Source of the DNA: Amycolatopsis thermalba
GTDB taxonomy: Bacteria; Actinomycetota; Actinomycetes; Mycobacteriales; Pseudonocardiaceae
NCBI RefSeq assembly: GCF_003385215.1
Contig: NZ_PQHW01000058.1
Span: 1-43,580 of the forward strand
DNA length: 43,580 nucleotides
Reading direction: 5' to 3'
A program made the translations under genes and the position numbers. Under the pieces are notes generated by a model. It worked only from the letters and a program-made list of their open reading frames with translations. It had not been told where the DNA came from and did not search any database. Of this stretch, positions 1-7,841 are shown one piece after another. Every line of letters starts with the position of its first letter. Positions within the stretch are counted from its first letter, which is position 1.

Positions 1-143
1 TCCACGCGCTCAATCGCGACATCCGCGCATGGATCGAGACCTGGAACAACGAACCACGGCCCTACGTCTGGACCAAGACCGCCGACCAGATCCTTGACTC
101 CATCGCACGCTACTGCACGCGAATTAATAACTCAGGACACTAG
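1..143 (+). mobile_element. IS630-family transposase, C-terminal fragment, and insertion sequence right end
   Basis: Reading from base 3, the frame gives 46 residues up to TAG at 141-143. It contains the WIETWNNEPRPYVWTKTADQ segment followed by a tail ending RINNSGH. This is the C-terminal end of the DDE transposase of actinomycete IS630-type elements; the rest lies outside the window. The last bases (AATTAATAACTCAGGACACTAG) look like the terminal inverted repeat ending at a CTAG, and IS630 elements insert at TA, so the element boundary is probably at 141-143. The transposase stop overlaps the stop of the minus-strand gene that follows. The family is inferred from the residues; the other end of the element is not visible. 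Confidence 0.75.
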
Positions 144-739
144 GCGATCGGTGCGCTGCCGTCCCATTCGGACAGTGGTGCGCAGTGCCACCGCCACTTC
201 GACAGCCGCGGGTGGCCCGGCAACGACGTCCGCCCGTTGGCCCACAGCAACGTGGGCCACGGGTCGGTGTCCATCGGCGTCCACGGGAACAGCCGGTACA
301 GCGCGGCGGCCGCCAGGCGGGCCGGCGCCGCGAACTCCACGCCCAGCCTGCGCGCCGCGTCGTGGGTGTGCACCAGCAGCTCGTCGCAGGCCATCGCGGC
401 GAACCCGGCCGGGTCGGCGATGCCCCACGGGTGGAAACCGCGCGCTTCCGGGCCGCTCGTCGCCACCACCGCGGCCAGCACCTTCGCCGTCGTGCCGAGC
501 GTGACCAGCAGCTCGGCCGGCGGCGATCCGGCCCGCACGTGGGACTCCATCGTCGACAGCTCGACCGGCCCGGCGGTCAGGTCGTAGGCGTACCAGTGCA
601 GGCAGTCGCTGATGTGCGCGACCACCCCGGCGACCGTCAGGTCCATCTCCGGCACCGGGACGGACCAGTCGCGTTCCAGCTGCCCGGACAGGAACTCCGT
701 GCAGGTCTCCGCGGTGGTCAGCAGGACGTTGGCGTCCAT
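140..739 (-). CDS. DinB-like / maleylpyruvate isomerase-family protein (199 aa), possibly truncated by the IS
   Basis: This 199-residue protein resembles the actinobacterial DinB-like four-helix family often annotated as maleylpyruvate isomerase-like (TIGR03083 type). Candidate metal-site histidines lie in HISDCLHWYAYD (about residues 42-53) and DELLVHTHDA (about 118-127). These proteins are thought to act as mycothiol- or metal-dependent transferases; the substrate is unknown. The ATG follows the stop of the symporter gene with no gap, so it is the last gene of an anmK-symporter-DinB operon. Its TAG stop sits on the presumed IS630 boundary, so the original C-terminus may have been lost or replaced. 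The fold seems nearly complete, so the loss would be small. Confidence 0.7.
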   Translation of the reverse strand: MDANVLLTTAETCTEFLSGQLERDWSVPVPEMDLTVAGVVAHISDCLHWYAYDLTAGPVELSTMESHVRAGSPPAELLVTLGTTAKVLAAVVATSGPEARGFHPWGIADPAGFAAMACDELLVHTHDAARRLGVEFAAPARLAAAALYRLFPWTPMDTDPWPTLLWANGRTSLPGHPRLSKWRWHCAPLSEWDGSAPIA

Positions 740-2269
740 CTAAACCGGCTCCGGTTCCTTCGGGGCCGTGGTGTCCGCAGTGCGGTGCCGCAGGGACAGC
801 GCGCCGCCCACGACGAGCGTGATCAGTACGCCGAGCAGCGTATACCACGGGAACGCCAGCACGACCGGCTTCGCGCCGGGCGCGGGCGGGATCTTCACCG
901 CGAGCACCACGACCGCCATCACCGCGACGGTCACGACGAACGCGATGATCGCGTCCAGCTGCCGCGCCCGCTTGACCCACATGCCGAGGAAGAACGCGCC
1001 CAGCATCGCGCCGTAGGTGTATCCCGTGATGGACAGGCCCTGCTCGATCACCGGGTTGTTGCGGTTGCTGAACAGCGAACCGAACACCGCGAACACCACC
1101 GCCCACACCAGCGTCCAGATCCGGCCGTGCCGCAGCAGCTTGGAATCCTCCGGCGCGCGCTTGGTGAACCGCTGGTAGAGGTCGGCGACCGTGGAGTTGG
1201 ACAGCGCGTTCAGCGCCGAGGCCAGCGCGCCCATCGTGGAGGCCAGGATCGCGGCGATCAGCAGCCCGGCCACGCCCACCGGCAGCTCGCTGGTGATGAA
1301 GTTCGTGAACACGTCGTCACCCTTCACCCCCAGCTCGGGCAGCGTGCGGAACCCGTTGTGCGCCCACAGCATCGCGCCGACGAACAGGAACAACGCGAAC
1401 TGGATGGTCACCGCGACGCCGCTGCCGATCAGCGCCTTCCGCCCGTCGGTGACGCTGCGGCAGGCCAGGAACCGCTGCACGATGAGCTGGTCGCTGCCGT
1501 GCGAGGCCATCGTGAAGATCGCGCCGCCGACCACGGCCGTGACGAACGCGTACTGGCTGGTCAGCAGGTGCAGGACGTCGAAGTTGAAGTCGAACAGCCG
1601 GAAGATCCCGGCGTCCGCGGCGCGCGAGGTCCACCCGTCCGGCAGCTTCCCGGCCAGCACGATCATCGCGATGATCGCGCCGCCGATGTAGACCGACAGC
1701 TGGATCACGTCCACCCACACGACCGCCTTGATGCCGCCGACCAGCGCGTAGATGACGGTCAGCGCGGTCAGCACCACGACGATCTGCCAGTACGAGGTGT
1801 GCAGCCCGAAGTGCTTGAGGATCACCTGGATCGGGATCGCGCCGGCGAACAGCCGCACGCCCTCGGCCAGCAGCCGCGTCACGATGAACGCCACCGACGA
1901 CACGCCCTGCATGGCCGAGCCGAACCGCTGCCCGAGGAAGGCGTACGCGGTGGTCTGCTGGCCTTTGAAGTAGCGCGGCAGCAGCACGAACGACACCAGC
2001 GTGCGGCCGATGATGTAGCCGAACGGCAGCTGCAGGTAGGTCAGCCCGTTGTAGTTGCCCGACGCCGCCCAGATCAGGCCCGGCGTGCTGATCACGGTGA
2101 GCGTCGAGGTCTCGGTGGCGACGATCGAGAAGCACACCGCCCACCACGGCAGGCTGCGTTCGCCGATGAAGTAGTCCGCCGCCGAGCGCTGGCGCCGCCC
2201 CACGAGCACGCCGATCGCGGGCATCGCGGCCAGGTAGACCACGATGATCGCCAGGTCAACTGGGTGCAT
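740..2269 (-). CDS. Sodium:solute symporter (SSS family), 509 aa
   Basis: This membrane transporter of the SSS family couples Na+ entry to uptake of a small solute. About 13 hydrophobic segments are visible. The first is MHPVDLAIIVVYLAAMPAIG, followed by RRQRSAADYFIGERSLPWWA, typical of the first loop of SSS proteins. The ATETSTLTVISTPG stretch near residues 51-64 matches the family's unwound second helix near the substrate and Na+ site. The ATG lies 14 bases inside the end of anmK, so the two are probably translationally coupled. That suggests an amino sugar such as anhydro-N-acetylmuramate as the cargo. The substrate is an inference from context; sialic acid, another sugar or an organic acid remain possible. 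Confidence 0.85.
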   Translation of the reverse strand: MHPVDLAIIVVYLAAMPAIGVLVGRRQRSAADYFIGERSLPWWAVCFSIVATETSTLTVISTPGLIWAASGNYNGLTYLQLPFGYIIGRTLVSFVLLPRYFKGQQTTAYAFLGQRFGSAMQGVSSVAFIVTRLLAEGVRLFAGAIPIQVILKHFGLHTSYWQIVVVLTALTVIYALVGGIKAVVWVDVIQLSVYIGGAIIAMIVLAGKLPDGWTSRAADAGIFRLFDFNFDVLHLLTSQYAFVTAVVGGAIFTMASHGSDQLIVQRFLACRSVTDGRKALIGSGVAVTIQFALFLFVGAMLWAHNGFRTLPELGVKGDDVFTNFITSELPVGVAGLLIAAILASTMGALASALNALSNSTVADLYQRFTKRAPEDSKLLRHGRIWTLVWAVVFAVFGSLFSNRNNPVIEQGLSITGYTYGAMLGAFFLGMWVKRARQLDAIIAFVVTVAVMAVVVLAVKIPPAPGAKPVVLAFPWYTLLGVLITLVVGGALSLRHRTADTTAPKEPEPV

Positions 2270-3434
2270 CAGGCACTCCTATCGGTTGGTCCGGGGCGGC
2301 CGCTACCCGCAGACGGGTGACGGTCACCGGATGTGGAGCGGGCATCGACAGCGGGTGCGCGCCCGGGGTGATGCTGCCGAGCAGCCGTGGTCCGCGCGCG
2401 CCGGTCGCGTCCGGCAGGTTCGCCGGGACGCCGTGCCAGGTGAGCCAGCCGAGCAGCGCGGTCAGGTACGCCTCCTTGGCTTCGCGCGGCAGGCCGAACT
2501 CGTCGCTCGTCGCCAGCCGGGTCCCGGGCAGGTTCCGGGCGAGCGCGCGCATCAGCGACTGGTTGTCGGCGCCGCCGCCGGAGACGATCACGGTGGTCGC
2601 GCCGGCGCAGGCGCGGGCGATCGTGACCGCGGTCAGCTCGGTGAGGGTGGCGAGCAGGTCCTCGTCCCGGACGTCGAGGCCGTCGGTCGCCGCACGCAGG
2701 TAGCCGGCGTGGAACAGTTCCTTGCCGGTCGACTTCGGCGGCGGGGCGGCGTAGTAGGGCTCGGCGAGCAGGCGGTCGAGCAGTTCCTGGTGGATGCGGC
2801 CGCGGGCGGCGATGGCGCCGTCGAGGTCGCTGTTCTGGGCACCGCGGGTGACCTGGTGCGCCGCGAGGTCGAGCAGGGCGTTGCCCGGGCCGGTGTCGAA
2901 GGCCGCCACGCCATCCGGCCGGACGACGGTGACGTTGGCGATGCCGCCGATGTTCAGCGCGACGGCCGGGGCCAGGTCCCGCAGCCACAGCGCGTCCAGG
3001 GTGCTGGCCAGGGGAGCGCCGTGCCCGCCCGCGGCGATGTCGCGGACCCGCAGATCGGCGACCACCGGCAACCCGGTCCGCTCGGCGATCCAGGCCGGCT
3101 GGCCCAGCTGCAGGGTGCCGCGGGCGCGGCCGTTCTCGACCCAGTGGAAGACCGTCTGGCCGAGGGAGGCGACCAGGTCCGCGGTGCCGGACAGGGTGCT
3201 CGCGGCTTCGGCGAACGCCTGGCCGACCCGGGTGTCCAGGCGCGTGACCTGCTCGACGGTCGTTTCGGACGGCGGGAGCGCGGCGAGCAGCTCCCGCCGC
3301 AGGTCATCGGGGTAGGGGAGCGAGGAGTGCCCGAGCGGGACGAGCACGACCTCGTCGCCGGACGCGGCCAACTCGGCCAGTGCCACGTCGATCCCGTCGA
3401 CCGACGTGCCGGAGATGAGCCCGACGACGCGCAT
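2256..3434 (-). CDS. anmK: Anhydro-N-acetylmuramic acid kinase
   Basis: AnmK cleaves the 1,6-anhydro ring of anhydro-N-acetylmuramic acid and phosphorylates it with ATP to MurNAc-6-phosphate, a cytoplasmic step of peptidoglycan recycling. The 392-residue protein starts MRVVGLISGTSVDGIDVALA, which carries the family's N-terminal GTS-DG-D motif. NIGGIAN, DTGPGNALLD and SGGGADNQSLM follow at the expected places of the actin-like ATPase fold. The open frame extends 80 codons upstream, but only from this ATG does the family similarity begin. A -35/-10 pair ends 8 bases before it, so the mRNA may be leaderless. It overlaps the symporter gene by 14 bases. No murQ is visible nearby. Confidence 0.9.
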   Translation of the reverse strand: MRVVGLISGTSVDGIDVALAELAASGDEVVLVPLGHSSLPYPDDLRRELLAALPPSETTVEQVTRLDTRVGQAFAEAASTLSGTADLVASLGQTVFHWVENGRARGTLQLGQPAWIAERTGLPVVADLRVRDIAAGGHGAPLASTLDALWLRDLAPAVALNIGGIANVTVVRPDGVAAFDTGPGNALLDLAAHQVTRGAQNSDLDGAIAARGRIHQELLDRLLAEPYYAAPPPKSTGKELFHAGYLRAATDGLDVRDEDLLATLTELTAVTIARACAGATTVIVSGGGADNQSLMRALARNLPGTRLATSDEFGLPREAKEAYLTALLGWLTWHGVPANLPDATGARGPRLLGSITPGAHPLSMPAPHPVTVTRLRVAAAPDQPIGVPDAPS

Positions 3435-3442
3435 GACCGAGT

Positions 3443-3471
3443 GGTCTAGTCCTTTTCTGACCGGAGCGCAA
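3443..3471 (-). promoter_or_regulatory. Predicted anmK promoter (leaderless type)
   Basis: On the minus strand TTGCGC (3466-3471) and TAGACC (3443-3448) are separated by 17 bases. The -10 ends 8 bases before the anmK ATG and no Shine-Dalgarno sequence lies between, which fits a leaderless transcript. This is a prediction by eye. Confidence 0.4.
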
Positions 3472-3540
3472 GGCATCCGGTGAGTTTTTGTCCGCGAGGG
3501 GTGTCCTGCCCGGTCAACCGGCAGATGCGAGGATGGCTCC

Positions 3541-4914
3541 GTGGCGGAAAACCTCTGGTTCTGGATCATCCTGGTGGTCGTCGTCCTACTGGCGATCCTC
3601 CTCATCACCGGCCTGGTCTTCGCCCGTCGCCGGCGGATCAGCCTGACCGAGGCGGAGCCGGAGCGGGAGACCAAGCCCCCGAGAGGCGGGAACTACCAGG
3701 CGGGTGGCGGCATCGCCCTGGCGCCTGGTGGGCAGAAGACGGAGACGGTCGAACCGCCTGAGCACCCGGCGGGCGAGCGCACCGAGGTGGACGGCCAGCC
3801 CGGCGTCGGCGACGACGCCTCCGTGCCCCGCGACTCGCCGCGGCGCGGCATCGTCGACGTGGGCCTGCCGGAGGCCGAGGCGCCCGCGCCGGAGACCGAG
3901 GTCCCGGCGGCGCCCGCTCCCGCTCCGGAGGTGCCTGCCGCGCGGGAGCCGGAGAAGGCGGCGGTCGCGGTCGAGGAGCCGGAGCCGGTCTCCGGGCGGA
4001 TCGAGCGGCTGCGCGGGCGGCTGTCGAAGTCCCGGTCGATGTTCGGGCAGAGCCTGCTCGGCCTGCTCGGCGCCGGTGACCTGGACGAGGACTCGTGGCA
4101 GGACGTCGAGGACACGCTGCTGATGGCGGACCTGGGCGCGGCCACGACGACGGAGATCGTGGAGACCCTGCGCACCGAGCTGACCGCGCGGGCGGTGCGG
4201 ACGTCGGCGGAGGCGCGCACGGTGCTCAAGACCGTGCTGACCGACGCGCTGCACCCGGACTGGGATCGCTCGGTGCGGGCGCTCGCGCACACCGTGGACG
4301 GGGCCAAGCAGCCGGCGGTCGTGCTGGTCGCGGGCGTGAACGGCACCGGAAAGACCACGACGACCGGCAAGCTCGCGCGGGTGCTGGTGGCGCAGGGCAG
4401 CGAGGTGCTGCTGGGCGCCGCGGACACCTTCCGCGCCGCGGCGGCCGACCAGTTGCAGACGTGGTCGGAGCGCGTGGGGGCCGAGGTCGTGCGCGGCAAG
4501 GAGGGCGCCGACCCGGCGTCCGTGGCGTTCGACGCGGTCAAGCGGGGCGTGGACGCCGGGGTCGACGCGGTGCTCATCGACACGGCGGGCCGGCTGCACA
4601 CCAAGACCGGCCTGATGGACGAGCTCGGCAAGGTCAAGCGGGTGGTGGAAAAGCAGGCCAAGGTGGACGAGGTGCTGCTGGTCCTGGACGCCACGACCGG
4701 CCAGAACGGGCTCATGCAGGCCCGGGTGTTCCGCGAGGTCGTGAACGTCACCGGGATCGTGCTGACCAAGCTCGACGGCACCGCCAAGGGTGGCATCGTG
4801 TTCCAGGTCCAGCGGGAGCTCGGGGTGCCCGTGAAGCTCGTCGGACTGGGCGAAGGCCCGGACGACCTGGCGCCCTTCGAGCCGGCCGCCTTCGTGGACG
4901 CCCTGCTCGGATGA
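3541..4914 (+). CDS. ftsY: Signal recognition particle receptor FtsY
   Basis: FtsY is the membrane-side SRP receptor GTPase that docks ribosome-nascent-chain complexes carried by Ffh (encoded at 40791-42317). The 457-residue protein begins with a membrane segment (about residues 5-29, then RRRR). A long acidic, Pro/Ala/Glu-rich linker (about 35-150) follows, then the NG domain. The GTPase motifs are GVNGTGKTTT (265-274), DTFRAAAADQL, DTAGRLHTKTGLMDE and TKLDGTAKGG, ending in GLGEGPDDLAPF. The start is GTG with GAGG about 8 bases upstream. The N-terminal anchor is usual in actinobacteria, whereas the E. coli protein binds the membrane peripherally. A hairpin begins inside the stop codon. Confidence 0.96.
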   Translation: MAENLWFWIILVVVVLLAILLITGLVFARRRRISLTEAEPERETKPPRGGNYQAGGGIALAPGGQKTETVEPPEHPAGERTEVDGQPGVGDDASVPRDSPRRGIVDVGLPEAEAPAPETEVPAAPAPAPEVPAAREPEKAAVAVEEPEPVSGRIERLRGRLSKSRSMFGQSLLGLLGAGDLDEDSWQDVEDTLLMADLGAATTTEIVETLRTELTARAVRTSAEARTVLKTVLTDALHPDWDRSVRALAHTVDGAKQPAVVLVAGVNGTGKTTTTGKLARVLVAQGSEVLLGAADTFRAAAADQLQTWSERVGAEVVRGKEGADPASVAFDAVKRGVDAGVDAVLIDTAGRLHTKTGLMDELGKVKRVVEKQAKVDEVLLVLDATTGQNGLMQARVFREVVNVTGIVLTKLDGTAKGGIVFQVQRELGVPVKLVGLGEGPDDLAPFEPAAFVDALLG

Positions 4915-4942
4915 CCTTCTCCCCCAGGCGGGGGAGAAGGTC
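4913..4942 (+). terminator. Perfect 13-bp hairpin at the ftsY stop codon
   Basis: GACCTTCTCCCCC (4913-4925), loop AGGC, GGGGGAGAAGGTC (4930-4942). The first stem base is the G of the ftsY TGA stop. No T-run follows, as in many actinomycete terminators. It probably defines the ftsY mRNA 3' end. Confidence 0.7.
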
Positions 4943-4985
4943 GAAAACACTGTACAAGCCCGGTCGAACTTCGCCAGTCTGTGAG

Positions 4986-5016
4986 GGCGCGCCGCAGGGG
5001 AGGCGGCGCGCCTTTT
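4986..5016 (+). terminator. GC-rich 10-bp hairpin with T4 tail, 16 bases before the next start codon
   Basis: GGCGCGCCGC (4986-4995), loop AGGGGAG, GCGGCGCGCC (5003-5012), then TTTT at 5013-5016. It has the form of an intrinsic terminator, yet the next gene starts at 5033. Either it is a second ftsY terminator, or it lies in the leader of the type VII operon as an attenuator. Only 16 bases separate it from the GTG start, too few for a complete promoter. Confidence 0.65.
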
Positions 5017-5032
5017 CCTGGACTGGGGGTGG

Positions 5033-5431
5033 GTGATGACGGGCTTCGGCGCCGCGCCGGACGAGCTGCGGCAGACCGCGGGCACCATCGGTGACGTCGT
5101 CTCGGGTGTGGCGGGGGTGGCCTTCCGCGCGCCGGCCGGTGACTACGGGCACGCCGGGGTGCAAGCGGGCTGGACCGAGTTCCTCCGCGAGATGGAAGCT
5201 CAGGTCGAGAAGCTGCGCGCCAAGGCGGAGGAGCACGGGGAGAGCCTGCGTGTCGCGGCCGGTGTGTACCGGGAGTCCGATGGTGATGCCGGCCGGTCGC
5301 TGACCGGCATCGGCGAACTGATCGGCGAGACCGGTGATCCGCTCGGCGGCGTGGTCGGTGGCGGCTTCGCCGGTGCTCGCGGGACGGGCAGCATCTCGAG
5401 CCGGATCGACCCTGATGAGCGGACCTCCTGA
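5033..5431 (+). CDS. EspC/WXG100-like type VII secretion target, 132 aa
   Basis: This small helical protein resembles ESX-secreted EspC-type proteins. It has a helix, a loop with GWTEF (W47), a long second helix rich in Glu/Lys (about 50-75), and then YRESD at residues 79-83. YRESD fits the YxxxD/E export signal of type VII substrates. The Gly-rich tail (about 95-132) is probably disordered. Start codons GTG (5033) and ATG (5036) are adjacent behind a GGGGGT-type ribosome site. Its stop overlaps the next start as TGATG, so the two proteins may be made in equal amounts and could form the usual secreted helical pair. The role is inferred from motifs only. Confidence 0.7.
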   Translation: MMTGFGAAPDELRQTAGTIGDVVSGVAGVAFRAPAGDYGHAGVQAGWTEFLREMEAQVEKLRAKAEEHGESLRVAAGVYRESDGDAGRSLTGIGELIGETGDPLGGVVGGGFAGARGTGSISSRIDPDERTS

Positions 5432-6741
5432 TGGCTGCCGAACTCGGGCAGACGACCAGCCCCAGGGAACTCGTCCCGGGCGAACCGGAGCTGATCGCCA
5501 ACGACCTCCGTGACCTGGTCGCCGGCATCGAGCAGATCGCCACCACCGGTGAGGGGCTCAACGGGATCGCCCCCGCGCAGTGGACCGGCGCGGCGGCCGA
5601 CGCCTTCCGTGAGGCGTTCGGTGCCGAGCCGCCCAAGTGGATCGAGACCGCCGCTCTCCTCGGTCGGGGCGGGCAGTCGCTCGCGGACTTCGGCGATGCA
5701 CTGACCTGGGCGCAGGCCGAGGCGCAGCGCGCCATCGAGATGTACACCCAGGCGCAGGCGGCCTCCCGCGCGGCGGCGGCGCAGTACCACGCCCAGGCCG
5801 TGCAGGCCCAGGCCGTCGGTCAGATCCTCGCCCCGTTCCAGGACCCGGGGGAAGCGCTGGCCCGGGAAGCCCAGTCGGTGCTCGACCAGGCGCGCGCCCA
5901 TGTCGCGGAGATCGGTGATTCCGTCGCGGAGGCCTTCGGGTTCGAGCCTGACGGCGAAGGTGGTTACCGCAAGGAGTTCGGCGACAGGGAGCGTGACCCC
6001 GGACGGCGGAAGGGGTTCGAGTGGGGCTCCCAGTCCGAGGGGATGCTCGGCGACCGCATCGACGACACCCTCGAAGCCCTCGGATTCGACCTCTCGGACG
6101 AGACGTTCAGCGCGGCCGCCAGCGCCGACCTGCTGGGCGGCAGCCTGGACGGTTCGTTCGGTAGCGGTGCGTTGTCGGGGGCGGGGAAGCTCGACGGTTC
6201 GCTCCTCGGAGCCAGTGCCGGTGTCTCCGGAAGCGTCAACGCGCTCGGCCTGACGGCCGCGGCGAACGCCGAGGCGTGGCTGGCCAAGGGGTCGGCCGAG
6301 GGACAGGTCAAGCTTGGCGAGCACGCCGGTGCGACGGGACATGCGGAAGGCTCCGTGGGCGTGCGGGCGGAGGCCGAGGGAAGTGCCGGGGTGACCGGTG
6401 TCCGGGGCAGCATCGGCGGTTTCGCCGGTGCGCGGGTCGATGCGGCGGCGAGTGCGGAGGTCGCGGGTCTCAGCGCGGGCGTCCACGGCGGGCTCTCGGC
6501 CGGGTTCGGAGCGCACGCGAGTGGTCAGTTCGGGATGGGCGACGACGGCAAGTTCCACCTCGGTGCCTCGCTCGGCCTGACCGTCGGCGTCGGCGGGGAC
6601 GTGGGCTTCGACATCGCGATCGATCCGCAGGAGGTCGTGGACACTGTGACGGACGTGGCGGACGACGTCGCCGACATCGCGACCGACGTCGGGCACGGGT
6701 TGGCGAACGCCGCGGACGCGGTCGCGGACTTCCTGTTCTAG
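5431..6741 (+). CDS. WXG-domain type VII secreted protein with Gly/Ala-rich C-terminal region, 436 aa
   Basis: The N-terminal 150 residues are a helical hairpin of the putative T7SS-secreted type, with WTG at 51-53 followed by AAADAFREAF and long Ala/Gln-rich helices. Residues about 150-225 form a charged linker. Residues about 225-400 are a low-complexity Gly/Ala/Ser/Val region with repeated short GxAxAxA-like steps and many GSxG and GVxG turns. The last 33 residues form a strongly amphipathic helix built of V-A-D steps (DVADDVADIATDVG). No catalytic motif of a known toxin is seen. It is co-translated with the EspC-like gene (TGATG overlap). It may be a secreted effector or surface protein; the function is unknown. 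Confidence 0.65.
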   Translation: MAAELGQTTSPRELVPGEPELIANDLRDLVAGIEQIATTGEGLNGIAPAQWTGAAADAFREAFGAEPPKWIETAALLGRGGQSLADFGDALTWAQAEAQRAIEMYTQAQAASRAAAAQYHAQAVQAQAVGQILAPFQDPGEALAREAQSVLDQARAHVAEIGDSVAEAFGFEPDGEGGYRKEFGDRERDPGRRKGFEWGSQSEGMLGDRIDDTLEALGFDLSDETFSAAASADLLGGSLDGSFGSGALSGAGKLDGSLLGASAGVSGSVNALGLTAAANAEAWLAKGSAEGQVKLGEHAGATGHAEGSVGVRAEAEGSAGVTGVRGSIGGFAGARVDAAASAEVAGLSAGVHGGLSAGFGAHASGQFGMGDDGKFHLGASLGLTVGVGGDVGFDIAIDPQEVVDTVTDVADDVADIATDVGHGLANAADAVADFLF

Positions 6742-6759
6742 GACGGAGACGGAGACATC

Positions 6760-7251
6760 GTGGCAACCACCATTCCGGTGCCGATCCAGTTCTCGCTGCC
6801 CGAGGGCTGGCAGTCGGTGCCGCCGGGCGAGGTCAAGGCCGACGAGGCCGCGTTCGTGGCTCTGCGGCCGCCCGCGCTCAAGGGTTTCACGCCGAACATC
6901 ACGATGAGCGGCGAGCTGCACCCGCGCGACGTGTCGCTGACCGAGCTCGCCGACGCGGCGCTCGACCGTCTGCGACGCGGAGCGCCCGACGCCCAGCTCG
7001 GCCGGCGCAAGGAGGCGGGATCGGCCGGTGGCCCCGGCCTGACCCAGGCCGTCCGCCTGTCCCTGTTGCTGAACGGCAAGCCCGAGCAGGTGGTGCAGTT
7101 GCAGGTGTTCCTCGGGATCCGCGACACCAGCGATCCGAGCCGGTACGCCGTCCTGCAGATCGTGCTCAGCTCGCTCGCCGAGCAGTTCGACCAGGTCGTC
7201 GGCGACTTCCAGAAGTTCCTGTCGACGATCCGTCCGGAGGGGACGCGATGA
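6760..7251 (+). CDS. DcrB/LpqN-like protein of the type VII operon, 163 aa
   Basis: This soluble protein of 163 residues starts at GTG after GGAGAC. No signal peptide is visible. The pattern of a short N-terminal strand (IPVPIQFSLPEGWQSVPP), strands alternating with one helix (ELADAALDRLRRG), and a C-terminal helix with FQKFLSTIRP resembles the Mog1/PsbP/DcrB fold seen in LpqN-type proteins. In actinomycetes such proteins often accompany WXG100 genes, possibly as chaperones or partners of secreted proteins. The assignment is by fold-level impression and is weak; the operon position is firm. Its stop overlaps the next start (ATGA). Confidence 0.55.
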   Translation: MATTIPVPIQFSLPEGWQSVPPGEVKADEAAFVALRPPALKGFTPNITMSGELHPRDVSLTELADAALDRLRRGAPDAQLGRRKEAGSAGGPGLTQAVRLSLLLNGKPEQVVQLQVFLGIRDTSDPSRYAVLQIVLSSLAEQFDQVVGDFQKFLSTIRPEGTR

Positions 7252-7841
7252 GCGAATTCGCCCGGCAGCTGTTGCGCCGCATCGAAGCGATCGACACCGC
7301 GGCGGCCGGCAACCGCCGCCGCGCGGAGGCTTACGAGCAGATGGCCGCGGAGTTGACGGACGTCACGGCGGAGGTCGTCTCGCCTGACGGTGCCGTCCGC
7401 GTCGTCGCGGGCGCGGGTGGCGAGGTCAAGGCGGTCACGTTCGGCGAACGCGTCCGTGACCTGCCGCCCGCCGCGCTGTCCGCGGCCGTGATGCACACCC
7501 TCGCGGCGGCGAGGGCGGCCGCGGCGAGGCGGCAGGCCGAAGTCGTCCGCCGGGGACTCGGTGACACCGAACTCCTGGACAAGGTGCTCGACGCGGACGA
7601 GAAGACGTTCGGCGACCAGCGGCCGCTGCACCCCGGGCCGCCTCCCGTGTTCGTCCCGCCGCCCGAGGAACCGTTCGAGAGCGCCGCCGCGCTGTTCGAC
7701 GAGCGCCCGGCTCCGGCTGTTCCGCCGCCGCCTCCTGCGCCCGCGCCACCACGTCCGCCCGCCGCACACCGGCGCCCGCCCGCGCCGGACGACGAGCCGT
7801 TCGAGGAGACCGACCTGTTCGCGGATGGTTCCGGCCGGTGA
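7248..7841 (+). CDS. YbaB/EbfC-like protein with Pro-rich tail, 197 aa
   Basis: Residues about 5-100 fit the YbaB/EbfC family: an N-terminal coiled helix, the central VVSPDGAVRVVAGAGGEVKAVTF beta hairpin, and a C-terminal helix. The tail (about 120-197) is Pro-rich and acidic, including PPPPPAPAPPRPP. Stand-alone YbaB proteins bind DNA, but members in ESX loci (EspL of ESX-1 is assigned to this family) appear to serve secretion, probably as chaperone-like partners. Here the gene overlaps its neighbours on both sides (ATGA and GTGA), so it belongs to the type VII operon. A housekeeping nucleoid role is less likely because the usual dnaX-recR context is absent. Confidence 0.65.
   Translation: MSEFARQLLRRIEAIDTAAAGNRRRAEAYEQMAAELTDVTAEVVSPDGAVRVVAGAGGEVKAVTFGERVRDLPPAALSAAVMHTLAAARAAAARRQAEVVRRGLGDTELLDKVLDADEKTFGDQRPLHPGPPPVFVPPPEEPFESAAALFDERPAPAVPPPPPAPAPPRPPAAHRRPPAPDDEPFEETDLFADGSGR

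Noticed and set aside
185..2320. Long plus-strand frame opposite the symporter gene
   Set aside because: It is His/Arg/Gln-rich without family similarity and lies antisense to a clear membrane transporter; such frames are produced by GC-rich codon use.
2256..3674. Longer anmK with an 80-residue extension
   Set aside because: The extension is Arg/Ser/Thr-rich and overlaps the ftsY start region; family similarity starts at MRVVGLISGTS.
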